NCBI RefSeq assembly: GCF_003173055.1 | Contig: NZ_QGLF01000001.1 | Location: 875,085 to 939,084, forward strand | DNA from: Zavarzinia compransoris | GTDB lineage: Bacteria > Pseudomonadota > Alphaproteobacteria > Zavarziniales > Zavarziniaceae | Reading direction: 5' to 3' | DNA: 64,000 bases | In this document: positions 16,166 to 28,524 of the stretch, piece after piece | Layout of the letters: every line of letters begins with the position of its first letter | How positions within the stretch are numbered: position 1 is the stretch's first letter | Position numbers and translations under genes: made by a program | The notes under the pieces: model-generated | What the model saw: the letters and a program-made list of their open reading frames with translations, nothing else | What the model was told of the DNA's origin: nothing | The model's database searches: none

Positions 16166-16686
16166 CCGCCCCTACCCGCATCGTCCCGGCCCGCATCGCC
16201 CCTACCCGCATCGACTGGCTGGAGGACTTCATCCCCGGCACCCGCACCCATGTCGGCACGATCGCCTTCACCGCCGAGGAGATCGTCGCCTTCGCCCGCC
16301 AGTTCGATCCCCAGAGCTTTCACATCGACGAGGACGCGGCGCGCCGCTCGCCCTATGGCGGCCTGATCGCTTCGGGCTGGCATACGATGTCGAAAATCAT
16401 GAAACTGGTGTCGCAGGCAGCACTCGACCGGGGCGGCGCCGGCTTCATCGTCTCGCCCGGGTTCGAGGACCTGCGCTGGCTGAAGCCCAGCCGGCCGGGC
16501 GACGTGCTCGATGTCTGGACCGAGGTGGTATCGGCGACGCCCTCCGCCAGCCGCCCGGACCGGGGCCTGGTGATCCAGCGCTTCAGTGCGGTCAATGCGG
16601 CGGGCGAAACGGTATGCAGCGTGACCGGCAAAGTCTTTTTCAGGAAGCGCGAGGGCAGCGACAACGGGGGACGCCATGAGCGGTGA
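16162..16686 (+). CDS. MaoC-like hot-dog hydratase (second of two)
   Basis: 174 residues, clearly homologous to the preceding protein: FARQFDPQSFHIDEDAA with the catalytic Asp/His pair and YGGLIASGWHT. It has a short N-terminal extension with a repeated TRI/ARIAPTRI pattern caused by tandem near-repeats in the DNA at about 16170-16210. The extension is unusual and the true start might be further in, but the ATG overlapping the previous stop (ATGA) argues for it. It overlaps the dienelactone hydrolase gene by 11 bp, so all three are one operon. Substrate unknown. Confidence 0.89.
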   Translation: MTAPTRIVPARIAPTRIDWLEDFIPGTRTHVGTIAFTAEEIVAFARQFDPQSFHIDEDAARRSPYGGLIASGWHTMSKIMKLVSQAALDRGGAGFIVSPGFEDLRWLKPSRPGDVLDVWTEVVSATPSASRPDRGLVIQRFSAVNAAGETVCSVTGKVFFRKREGSDNGGRHER

Positions 16687-17356
16687 ATGGATCGAACTGG
16701 AAGCGACCGACGGCCATCGTTTCCAGGCCTGGCACATCCGTCCCGAGGACGAGCCGCGCGCCGGCCTCGTCATCGCCATGGAAATCTTCGGCGTGAACGG
16801 CCATATCCGCGATGTCGCCGCCGGTTTCGCCGCCGAGGGCTATGAAGTCCTGGCGCCCCAGCTTTACGACCGCGCGGAACGCGGCGTCGACCTGCCCTAT
16901 GACGCCGACGGCGTCGCCCGGGGCCGGGCGCTGCGCGAACGGGTGGGCTGGGACGGGCCGATGCTGGATGTCGGCGCCTGCGTCTCGCACCTTCGCCGCG
17001 GCGAGGAGCGGCTGCCCACGGGCATCGTCGGCTATTGCTACGGCGGGGCGGTGGCCTGGCTGGCGGCGGCGCGGGTGCAGGGCCTGTCCTGCGCCGTCGG
17101 CTATTACGGCACGGCCATCCTCAACTTCATGAACGCCACGCCGAAATGCCCGACCATGCTGCATTTCGGCGAGAAGGACGCGACCATCCCGCTCGAGAAG
17201 ATCGAACTCCTGGCCGACAAGAACCCGGAAGTGGCGATCCACGTCTATGCCGCCGACCACGGCTTCAACTCCGACCGCCGGGCCAATTACGACGAGGCCG
17301 CCGCCAGCCTGGCGCGCGAACGCACCCTCGACTTCCTCGAAGCGCACCTGAAATAA
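16676..17356 (+). CDS. Dienelactone hydrolase family protein
   Basis: Alpha/beta-hydrolase of 226 residues with the full dienelactone hydrolase set: Glu36 (AMEIFGVNGHI), nucleophile Cys121 in GYCYGG, Asp168 (GEKDATIP) and His195 (ADHGFN). Known members open the lactone ring of dienelactones in chloroaromatic breakdown, but many genomic copies act on other esters or have unknown roles. It is the last gene of the MaoC-MaoC-DLH operon and is followed by a strong terminator. No aromatic ring-cleavage genes are in the window, so a chlorocatechol role is not supported by context. Confidence 0.91.
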   Translation: MSGEWIELEATDGHRFQAWHIRPEDEPRAGLVIAMEIFGVNGHIRDVAAGFAAEGYEVLAPQLYDRAERGVDLPYDADGVARGRALRERVGWDGPMLDVGACVSHLRRGEERLPTGIVGYCYGGAVAWLAAARVQGLSCAVGYYGTAILNFMNATPKCPTMLHFGEKDATIPLEKIELLADKNPEVAIHVYAADHGFNSDRRANYDEAAASLARERTLDFLEAHLK

Positions 17357-17362
17357 AAGCAA

Positions 17363-17390
17363 AACGGCCGGGCAGCGCTGCCCGGCCGTT
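17363..17390. terminator. Strong bidirectional terminator between dlh and eno
   Basis: Perfect 28-bp palindrome (arms of 14 bp, AACGGCCGGGCAGC and its complement). It is flanked on the minus strand by TTGCTTTTATTT and on the plus strand by CCGTTT. It lies between convergent genes and can serve both. Confidence 0.85.
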
Positions 17391-17410
17391 CCGTTTCAGT
17401 ACCGCAAGGT

Positions 17411-19554
<2,144 letters not shown>

Positions 19555-19569
19555 CTGCCCTCTCCTCGG

Positions 19570-21261
<1,692 letters not shown>

Positions 21262-21648
21262 TCAGTTGGCCGGGGCCGGCGCGGGCGCCGCGGGCGTTTC
21301 TGCGGGTGCGGGCACCGATTCGGGCGCCGCGGAAGAGGCGTCAGGGGCCGGGGTCGCGGGGGCCGGATCGCTCGGCACCAGGGTCGGGGCCTGCTGGGCC
21401 TCGATCCGGTCGACGATGGAGCCCGAGCCGCCGCTATTGGCCAGGATGGTCAGGCCGAGCGAGGTCAGCATGAAGATGGCGGCCAGGATCCCGGTCAGCC
21501 GGGTGAGGAAATTGGCCGCACCGCGCGCCGACATGAAGCCCCCGCCGCCGCCGCCGATGCCGAGAGCGCCGCCCTCGGACTTCTGGACGAGAACCACGCC
21601 GATCAGGGCGACCGCAATGACAAGGTGGAGGACGAGCAGATAGTCCAT
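21262..21648 (-). CDS. secG: Preprotein translocase subunit SecG
   Basis: Small membrane component of the SecYEG translocon. From the ATG at 21648 the protein has 128 residues: a first membrane helix (YLLVLHLVIAVALIGVVLVQ), the conserved SEGGALGIGGGGGGFMSARGAANFLTR-type cytoplasmic loop in shortened quote GGALGIGGGGGGFM, and a second helix (LTGILAAIFMLTSLGLTIL). The C-terminal 55 residues are an alanine/proline-rich low-complexity tail, common in alphaproteobacterial SecG. It lies between tpiA and pyrG, its usual place. Confidence 0.95.
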   Translation of the reverse strand: MDYLLVLHLVIAVALIGVVLVQKSEGGALGIGGGGGGFMSARGAANFLTRLTGILAAIFMLTSLGLTILANSGGSGSIVDRIEAQQAPTLVPSDPAPATPAPDASSAAPESVPAPAETPAAPAPAPAN

Positions 21649-21787
21649 GTCGGTTCCGATTGAGGAAGGGGGGGCCGGGCGCAGGACGCCCGTGATCAAT
21701 TGCCGGCGTTCTTACACGTTTGTCGTCGCCAATGCCAGTTTCGCGGCGCGGCAGACCCCTGCGCCGCGGTCATGGCACGGCCGGCGG

Positions 21788-22540
21788 TCAGCGCGCGGCG
21801 TTGATGATGGGCAGGAAATCCGCCGCCTTCAGGCTGGCGCCGCCGACCAGGGCACCGTCGACATCGGCCAGTTTCAGGATCACATCCGCATTGCTCGGCT
21901 TCACCGAGCCGCCGTAGAGAAGGCGGATGCCGGCCGCCGCCGCGGCGCCGAACCGGGCCGACAGCTGGCCGCGCATGAAGCTGTGGACCTCGACGATTTC
22001 ATCGTTGTTCGGGGTGCGGCCGGTGCCGATCGCCCAGACCGGCTCGTAGGCGACGACCGTATTGGCCGCCGTCGCCCCCTCGGGGATCGAGCCGGCGAGC
22101 TGGCGGCCGATCACGTCCAGGGTCTTGCCGGCGTCGCGCTCCGCCTCGGTTTCGCCGACGCAAATGATGGCGACGAGGCCGGCGCGCCAGGCGGCTTCGG
22201 CCTTGGCCTTCACCGCGGCATCGGTTTCGGCGTGGTCGGTGCGGCGCTCGCTGTGGCCGACGATGACATGGGCGGCGCCGGCATCCTTCAGGGCTTCGGC
22301 GGCGATATCGCCGGTATGGGCGCCGCTCGCCTTGGCGTGGCAGTCCTGGCCGCCGATGGCGACGACGGACCCCGCGGCGCGAAGCGCGGCGGCGCCGACC
22401 AGGGTCGCCGGCGGGCAGATGGCGATATCGACCGCGGCCCCCGCCTCGCCCGCCGCCGCGATCAGGGCGTCGATCTCGGCCAGGGAGGCGGTCAGCCCGT
22501 TCATCTTCCAGTTACCGGCAACAAAGGGGCGACGGGCCAT
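21788..22540 (-). CDS. tpiA: Triosephosphate isomerase
   Basis: Interconverts dihydroxyacetone phosphate and glyceraldehyde 3-phosphate. 250 residues with the TIM-barrel landmarks: [10 protein letters not shown] with the catalytic Lys, VIVGHSERR with the catalytic His, [10 protein letters not shown] with the catalytic Glu, and the phosphate-binding [12 protein letters not shown]. The start is ATG at 22540. It is followed by secG after 139 bp. Normal in all respects. Confidence 0.98.
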   Translation of the reverse strand: MARRPFVAGNWKMNGLTASLAEIDALIAAAGEAGAAVDIAICPPATLVGAAALRAAGSVVAIGGQDCHAKASGAHTGDIAAEALKDAGAAHVIVGHSERRTDHAETDAAVKAKAEAAWRAGLVAIICVGETEAERDAGKTLDVIGRQLAGSIPEGATAANTVVAYEPVWAIGTGRTPNNDEIVEVHSFMRGQLSARFGAAAAAGIRLLYGGSVKPSNADVILKLADVDGALVGGASLKAADFLPIINAAR

Positions 22541-22637
22541 GGCGTTTCCATCCTCATAGACTTGTTCGAACGACGATGGCGTCGTCTAGCAAAGTGTGGC
22601 GGCTTCGTGAAGGTCGCGAACGGTCGCGGATCCCGTC

Positions 22638-23645
22638 TCAGCGGTTGCCGTGGTACTGGCGGTACCAGGAAACGAAGGCGCGCACCCCGTCCCGCACCGG
22701 CGTCGACGGGACATAGCCGGTCAGGTCGCGCAGCAGGTCGGCGCTGGCGAAAGTGTCGGTCACGTCGCCCTTCTGCATCGGCAGCATGTTGCGCCGGGCC
22801 TTGAGGCCCACCGCGTCCTCGATCGCATCGACGAAGTCGAGCAGGGGCACGGGCTGCCCGCCGCCGATGTTGACGACCCGGAAGGGCGCGACCGGGCTCA
22901 GGGAATCATGGGCGCCCAGGGGTTCGCCGCCGTCGGCGGGCGGGCGCTCGATCAGGCGCGCCATGGCTTCGACCAGGTCGCCGACATAGGTGAAGTCGCG
23001 CGACATGCGCCCCTCGCCGTAAATGTCGATCGGGCGGCCGTTCAGGATGCCGTCGACGAATTTGAACAGCGCCATGTCCGGCCGGCCCCAGGGGCCGTAG
23101 ACCGTGAAGAAGCGCAGCATGGTGGTCGGGATCTGCCACAGATGGGCATAGGAATGCGCCATCGCCTCCGTCGCCTTCTTGGTCGCGGCATAGAGGGTCA
23201 GGGGGTGATCGGCACCGTGGGTTTCCCGGAACGGCATCTCCCTGTTGCCGCCATAGGCGGAACTGGTGGAGGCCATGATCAGGTGCCGGGGCGCGGTTTC
23301 CCGCGCCGCCTCCATCAGGTTGAAGGTCCCGACCAGGTTCGAATCGACATAGGAGCGCGGATTCTCCAGCGAATAGCGCACCCCGGCCTGGGCCGCGAAA
23401 TGGAAGACGACATCGGGCCTCGCCGCCTTGGCGAAAGCCATCACGCGCTCCGCCTCCTCGAGCCGCATCGCCTCGAAGCGATAGGCGGGATGGGCGGAAA
23501 GCACTGCATTCCGGCCCTCCTTCAGCCTTGGATCGTAATAGGGAGTCATGCCGTCGAGGCCGAAGACCTCGTGCCCTTCGTCCAGCAGGCGCTTCGCCAT
23601 GTGGAAGCCGATGAACCCCGCCGTACCCGTGATCAGAAACCGCAT
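22638..23645 (-). CDS. NAD-dependent epimerase, UDP-glucuronate 4-epimerase-like
   Basis: Short-chain-dehydrogenase-type sugar-nucleotide epimerase of 335 residues from ATG 23645. The Rossmann motif [11 protein letters not shown], the [23 protein letters not shown] segment (shortened: AAQAGVRYS), STSSAYGGN and the catalytic Tyr-Lys pair in YAATKKATE are present. AGVRYS and the [15 protein letters not shown] block are typical of UDP-glucuronate 4-epimerases of the CapI/LspL group, which supply UDP-galacturonate for polysaccharide. It lies between tpiA and the divergent ppiD gene; no other polysaccharide genes are adjacent, so it may act alone. Confidence 0.88.
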   Translation of the reverse strand: MRFLITGTAGFIGFHMAKRLLDEGHEVFGLDGMTPYYDPRLKEGRNAVLSAHPAYRFEAMRLEEAERVMAFAKAARPDVVFHFAAQAGVRYSLENPRSYVDSNLVGTFNLMEAARETAPRHLIMASTSSAYGGNREMPFRETHGADHPLTLYAATKKATEAMAHSYAHLWQIPTTMLRFFTVYGPWGRPDMALFKFVDGILNGRPIDIYGEGRMSRDFTYVGDLVEAMARLIERPPADGGEPLGAHDSLSPVAPFRVVNIGGGQPVPLLDFVDAIEDAVGLKARRNMLPMQKGDVTDTFASADLLRDLTGYVPSTPVRDGVRAFVSWYRQYHGNR

Positions 23646-23768
23646 GACACCCTCGATCGACCCCGACGCGCCACAAGCAGCCGCCAAAACTTGCGGCAGT
23701 CAAGGCCTGCCCCTATCATGCGCCGCCCGCCGGCCCGGCGGACACGCCTTCAAGGACGTCGTCGTATC

Positions 23769-25673
23769 ATGCTCCAGTCCCTTCGCAAGGGCGCCTCGAC
23801 CTGGGTCGTTCGTGCCTTTCTCGCCATTCTCATCGTCAGCTTCGGCATCGGCATCTGGCAGGGCAACAGCCTGTTCAAGACCGGGGCGGACACGGCGGTC
23901 GCCAAGGTGGGGGATGCAGAGGTCACGGCCCAGGACTTCCAGATCGCCTTCGATCGCGAATTGCGCCAGTTGCAGCAGCAATTGGGCGGCACCTTCACCC
24001 GCGAGCAGGCGATCGCCTTCAACATCCAGGGCGCGGTGCTGAGCCAGCTGGTCTCCGACGCGACCATCCGCGAGGCCGCGGATCGCTTCGACATCCGCGT
24101 GCCCGACGACCTGATCGCCCGCGAGATCGCCGCCATCCCGGCCTTCCAGGGCATCACCGGCAAGTTCGACGCCACCCGCTTCCAGCTGGTGCTGCGCCAG
24201 GCCAACCTGTCGGAAGCGATGCTGACCGGCCAGATCCGCGCCGAACTGCTGCGCGCCCAGCTCTACGGCCCGGCGGCCAGCGGGGCGCGGGTGCCGCAGA
24301 TCGCGGCCGCCGCCCTCTACCGTTTCCGCAACGAGCGCCGGACCATCGATTATTTCGCGGTGACGCCGGCCGCCGTCGGCACCATCGCCGCCCCGGACGA
24401 GGCCGCGATCGACGCCTATTACAAAGCCAACCCGCAGAGCTTCACCGCCCCCGAATACCGCGCGGTCACCATCCTCGCCCTCGATCCCGCCGAGATCGCC
24501 AGGACGATCACCCCGACCGAGGAGGCAATCGCCGGCACCTATGAGGAACACCGCGCCGAATATGTCACCGAGGAAAAGCGCGACGTCGACCAGATCGTCG
24601 TGACCACCCGGGAGGACGCGGACAAGGCGCTGGCCGAGCTTGCCGCCGGCAAGCCCTTCGCCGAAGTGGCCAAGGCGATCGCCAAGATGGACGAGGCGGA
24701 CACCAAGCTCGGCCTCGTCACCAAGGGAACCCTGCCGACCGCCCTGGCCGATGCGGTGTTCGCCGCCGCCGAGGGCGGTTTCGGCGGCCCCGTGCAATCG
24801 CCGCTCGGCTGGCACCTGTTCAAGGTGAACAAGATCGAGGCCGGCATTACCCGTCCCCTCGAAGCGGTCCGCGACGAAATCGCCGCGATCGCCGCGCGCG
24901 AGGAAGCCAATCTCCGCCTCACCGATCTCGGCAAGGCATTGCAGGACGAACTGGCCAGCGGCGCCACCCTCGAGGAAGTCGGCGAGCGCCTGAAGGTGCC
25001 GGTGAAAAAGGTCGAGGCGATCGATGCGAAAGGCTTCGACCGCGACGGCAAGGCGATCGCCCTTGCCGACAGCCCGCAGCTGCTGCCCGGCCTGTTCGAG
25101 GCGGAAGCCGGCCGCGACGGCGAGATCCTGGACACCGCCAACGGCGGCTATGTCATCGGCCGGGTCGACGCGGTGACGCCGTCGGCGCTGAAGCCCCTCG
25201 ACCAGGTGAAGGCCGAGGTGGCCAAGGCCTGGGAAGTGGCCGAGCGCAAGACCCGCCAGCAGCGCCTGGCCGACGAGCTGGTCGGCGCCCTCAACGACGG
25301 CAAGCCGGTCGCCGAAGTGGCGAAGCAGGTTGCCGCCGTCCCCGGCATGGCCGGCCCCGGCCAGCGCAGCGGCGACACCATCTTCTCCGCCCTGCCCGCC
25401 GAGATCGTCACCCGCCTCTTCACCCTCGACAAGGGCAAGGCGGCGGCGGCCCCGGCCCTGAACGGCGAGGATATCGTCGTCGGCGCCGTGCGCGACATCG
25501 AGGTTGCCGAACCCGGCGACAATGCCGCCGGCGTGAAGGCGCTGGCCGATACGCTGCGCAACGATTTCGCCGGCGACCTTGCCGCCGTGCTCGAATCGGA
25601 CCTGCGCCAGCGCTTCGGCGTTTCCGTCAACGAAACCCTGATCAACAGCCTCCTCGGCGGCCCCGCAAGATGA
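23769..25673 (+). CDS. ppiD: Membrane-anchored peptidyl-prolyl isomerase, PpiD/SurA-like
   Basis: 634 residues starting MLQSLRKGA with a single membrane helix (VRAFLAILIVSFGIGIW, residues 14-30), then a SurA-N-like periplasmic chaperone part (AKVGDAEVTAQDFQIAF) and a parvulin PPIase domain around residues 265-360 (VDQIVV...EADTKLGLVTKGTLP). It assists folding of exported and outer-membrane proteins at the Sec exit. It overlaps trpE by 4 bp (ATGA), a pairing conserved in alphaproteobacteria. The plus-strand open frame extends far upstream without a stop, but the ATG at 23769 gives the correct N-in anchor. Confidence 0.92.
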   Translation: MLQSLRKGASTWVVRAFLAILIVSFGIGIWQGNSLFKTGADTAVAKVGDAEVTAQDFQIAFDRELRQLQQQLGGTFTREQAIAFNIQGAVLSQLVSDATIREAADRFDIRVPDDLIAREIAAIPAFQGITGKFDATRFQLVLRQANLSEAMLTGQIRAELLRAQLYGPAASGARVPQIAAAALYRFRNERRTIDYFAVTPAAVGTIAAPDEAAIDAYYKANPQSFTAPEYRAVTILALDPAEIARTITPTEEAIAGTYEEHRAEYVTEEKRDVDQIVVTTREDADKALAELAAGKPFAEVAKAIAKMDEADTKLGLVTKGTLPTALADAVFAAAEGGFGGPVQSPLGWHLFKVNKIEAGITRPLEAVRDEIAAIAAREEANLRLTDLGKALQDELASGATLEEVGERLKVPVKKVEAIDAKGFDRDGKAIALADSPQLLPGLFEAEAGRDGEILDTANGGYVIGRVDAVTPSALKPLDQVKAEVAKAWEVAERKTRQQRLADELVGALNDGKPVAEVAKQVAAVPGMAGPGQRSGDTIFSALPAEIVTRLFTLDKGKAAAAPALNGEDIVVGAVRDIEVAEPGDNAAGVKALADTLRNDFAGDLAAVLESDLRQRFGVSVNETLINSLLGGPAR

Positions 25674-27181
25674 CCATCCAGCCCGATTTCGACAGTTTCC
25701 GCGCCGCCTATGACGCCGGGAAGCCGCAGGTCGTCTGGACCACCCTGGTCGCCGACCTGGAAACCCCGGTCTCGGCCCTGCTCAAGCTGACGGACGGCGA
25801 GCCCTATCGCTTCCTCTTCGAATCGGTCGAGGGCGGCGCCACCCGGGCGCGCTATTCGATCATCGGCCTGAAGCCCGACCTGATCTGGCGCGCCCAGGGC
25901 AACAAGGCGGAGATCAACCGCATCGCCCGGGCCGACCGCGGCCACTTCCGCCCCTGCCCCGGCGATGCGCTGGCGTCGCTGCGCGCCCTGATCGCCGAAT
26001 CGCGCATCGACCTGCCGGCCGAACTGCCGCCCATGGCCTCCGGCCTCTACGGCTATTTCGGCTATGAGATGGTGCGCCTGGTCGAGCGCGTCCCGACCGC
26101 GAAGCCCGACACCCTGGGGATTCCGGACAGTCTGTTCATCCGCCCCTCGATCATGGCGATCTTCGATTCCGTGAAGGACGTGGTCACGGTGGTCTCGCCG
26201 GCCTGGGTCGAACCCGGGGTCGACGCCCGCGCCGCCTATAGCCGCGCGGCCGAACGCATCGCCGATACGGTGAACGACTTCGAACGCGACCTGCCGGGTG
26301 CGCGCAGCGACAACGGCCCGGTCCCGGCCATGAGCCAGCCCCAGGCCAATATGGCCCGCGGCGACTATCACCGGATGGTCCTGAAGGCGAAGGAGTATAT
26401 CGCCGCCGGCGATATCTTCCAGGTCGTGCCCAGCCAGCGCTTCCGCATCCCCTTCAGCCTGCCGCCGATCGCGCTCTATCGAGCGCTGCGCCGGCTCAAC
26501 CCGTCGCCCTTCATGTTCTACCTGGACCTCGACGGCTTTTCCGTCGTCGGCTCCAGCCCCGAGATCCTGGTCCGCCTGCGCGACGACCGGGTGACCATCC
26601 GCCCGATCGCCGGCACCCGCCCCCGCGGCCAGACCGAAGAGGCGGACCAGGCGCTCGAAAAAGACCTGCTGAGCGATCCGAAGGAATTGGCGGAGCACCT
26701 GATGCTGCTCGACCTCGGGCGCAACGACGTCGGCCGGGTCGCCGAGATCGGCTCGGTCAAGGTCACCCAGCGCAACGTCATCGAGCGTTACAGCCATGTG
26801 ATGCACATCGTCTCCAACGTCGAGGGCCGGATCGCGCCGCAATACGATGCGGTCGACGCCTTGCTCGCCGGCTTTCCGGCGGGCACGGTCTCGGGCGCGC
26901 CCAAGGTCCGGGCGATGGAGATCATCGACGAGCTGGAACCCGAGCGGCGCAATCTCTACGCCGGGGGCGTCGGCTATTTCTCGGCCAACGGCTCGATGGA
27001 TACCTGCATCGCGCTGCGCACCGGCGTGGTGAAGGACGGGGTCCTGGTGGTCCAGGCCGGCGGCGGCGTCGTCCTCGACAGCGATCCGGAAGCCGAATAT
27101 CAGGAAAGCTGCAACAAGGCCCGTGCCGTCATCCGCGCGGCCGAGGAGGCGATCCGTTTCGCTTCCCGGAACCGTCGGTAG
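25670..27181 (+). CDS. trpE: Anthranilate synthase component I
   Basis: Converts chorismate to anthranilate with ammonia from TrpG, the first step of tryptophan synthesis. 503 residues; N-terminal SSVEGG-like regulatory part appears as FESVEGGATRARYSIIG, and the C-terminal chorismate-binding domain has QVVPSQRF, GSSPEILVR, IAGTRPRG, LLDLGRNDVGRV, and GGVGYFSANGSMDTCIALRT. It is coupled to ppiD by a 4-bp overlap. Its last 53 bp overlap the 3' end of the opposite-strand YibQ-like gene. The TrpG partner is encoded 1.3 kb further on as part of a TrpG-TrpD fusion. Confidence 0.97.
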   Translation: MTIQPDFDSFRAAYDAGKPQVVWTTLVADLETPVSALLKLTDGEPYRFLFESVEGGATRARYSIIGLKPDLIWRAQGNKAEINRIARADRGHFRPCPGDALASLRALIAESRIDLPAELPPMASGLYGYFGYEMVRLVERVPTAKPDTLGIPDSLFIRPSIMAIFDSVKDVVTVVSPAWVEPGVDARAAYSRAAERIADTVNDFERDLPGARSDNGPVPAMSQPQANMARGDYHRMVLKAKEYIAAGDIFQVVPSQRFRIPFSLPPIALYRALRRLNPSPFMFYLDLDGFSVVGSSPEILVRLRDDRVTIRPIAGTRPRGQTEEADQALEKDLLSDPKELAEHLMLLDLGRNDVGRVAEIGSVKVTQRNVIERYSHVMHIVSNVEGRIAPQYDAVDALLAGFPAGTVSGAPKVRAMEIIDELEPERRNLYAGGVGYFSANGSMDTCIALRTGVVKDGVLVVQAGGGVVLDSDPEAEYQESCNKARAVIRAAEEAIRFASRNRR

Positions 27182-28331
27182 CGCCGCTGGCGGGCGTCGC
27201 GTCGCCGCCGCCCGCTGCCGCCGCCGACCCTGCACGGCGGAAGATCACGGTCGAGACCGGCACTATGGCGATGCCCCGCGCCTTCGCCTGGGGCAGGAAG
27301 CGGGCCAGGGCTTCCACGGTCGCGGCATGGGGATGGCCGATGGCGATCGCCGTGCCCTTCTCCCGCGCCCGCCGCTCCGCCAGCACCAGCTGCGCCTCGA
27401 TCGCATTGGCGCCGATCTCATTGTCGAGAAAGACATCGCGCGACGCGGTCGGAATACCGGCGGCCCGGGCCCTGTCCTCGCCCGCGCTGTTGCCGATGGT
27501 CTTCGAATCGAGGAACAGCAGCCCCCGCGCCCTCAATTCCTCGGCCACCACGGCCATGGCGGCGGCATCCGCGGTGAAGCGGCTGCCCATATGGTTGTTG
27601 ATCCCGACATAGCTGTCGTGCCGGTCGAGATGCCAGCGCAGCCGCCGGCGGATCTCGTCGGCGCCAAGGCCCAGCTTCAGCGCATTCGGCCCGGGATCGG
27701 CATTGCCCTGGGGCTCCATCGGGACATGGATCATCAGTTCGTGGCCACGGGCGCGGGCCTTGCGGGCGAAATCGTCCATCCGCTCGGCATAGCCCATGAT
27801 CGCGAAGGTCACCCCGGGATCGAGATCGAGCAGGGCATCGAGGTCGCGCCTGGCCACCCCGACGTCGTCGATGACGATGGCGAGCAGCGGCTTCTTGCCC
27901 GGGGCCTCGCCCGGCGCCTGGGCATAGCGCTGCCAGGCCGGGCGGCTGTCGTAGGGCGCCTCCTCGGCCGCGACCGCGGGCGGCGGCGGCAGGGCCTGCG
28001 CCACCTCGGGCTTTTCGACCGGGGTGGCGATGCCGAGCCGCCCCTGCGCCGCCGGGGCGGCGGGCGCGGCCGTTACGGGTGCCGGCGGCGGGGCGGCGGC
28101 GACCACGCCCGGCTGCACCGCGGTCGGCCGGCGCAAGGCGAAGCCCTGCTCGTCCATCGTCCGCATCAGCAGGAAGCCGACCGCCGCCGCGACCACCACC
28201 GCCCAGAGGGCGATCACGGCGCGCCGGACCAGCGGCCGGCCCAGCACCCCGCCGCGGCGGGCGCGGGTGCCGCGCGGCTTCGAGCGCGGGCGCCTGGCGA
28301 CGGCGCGCGTGCCCCTGCCCTTCTCAGGCAT
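27129..28331 (-). CDS. Divergent polysaccharide deacetylase family protein (YibQ-like)
   Basis: 400 residues: arginine-rich N-terminus, one membrane anchor ([19 protein letters not shown], about 38-56), an alanine/proline linker (about 65-140), and a YibQ-type divergent polysaccharide deacetylase domain from about 147 ([54 protein letters not shown]). These proteins are exported or anchored in the periplasm and their substrate is unknown; envelope maintenance is likely. It converges on trpE with a 53-bp coding overlap and diverges from trpGD. The C-terminal 35 residues after the domain are low complexity. Confidence 0.88.
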   Translation of the reverse strand: MPEKGRGTRAVARRPRSKPRGTRARRGGVLGRPLVRRAVIALWAVVVAAAVGFLLMRTMDEQGFALRRPTAVQPGVVAAAPPPAPVTAAPAAPAAQGRLGIATPVEKPEVAQALPPPPAVAAEEAPYDSRPAWQRYAQAPGEAPGKKPLLAIVIDDVGVARRDLDALLDLDPGVTFAIMGYAERMDDFARKARARGHELMIHVPMEPQGNADPGPNALKLGLGADEIRRRLRWHLDRHDSYVGINNHMGSRFTADAAAMAVVAEELRARGLLFLDSKTIGNSAGEDRARAAGIPTASRDVFLDNEIGANAIEAQLVLAERRAREKGTAIAIGHPHAATVEALARFLPQAKARGIAIVPVSTVIFRRAGSAAAAGGGDATPASGATDGSGKRNGSPPRPRG

Positions 28332-28524
28332 GCCGGCACTCGGGCGTGGACATCGATTCGCGTGTCATGACCAAGAGATAGCGCCATGTTTCCGGCGTTG
28401 CGACAACGACAAGCGGCAAAGCCGCAGCGACCAGCCCTTGACGAGACCGGCGCCAGGGGGTTGGATCCCCATTCGCCGCCGCGAATGGTTGCGGCGGGGT
28501 GATCTCTTTGCCTGGACTTTGCCG

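Noticed and set aside
28332-28524. trp leader/attenuator before trpGD
   Set aside because: No short Trp-codon-rich leader peptide and no terminator/antiterminator pair; only one CCATTCGC/GCGAATGG hairpin (28469-28488) was seen.
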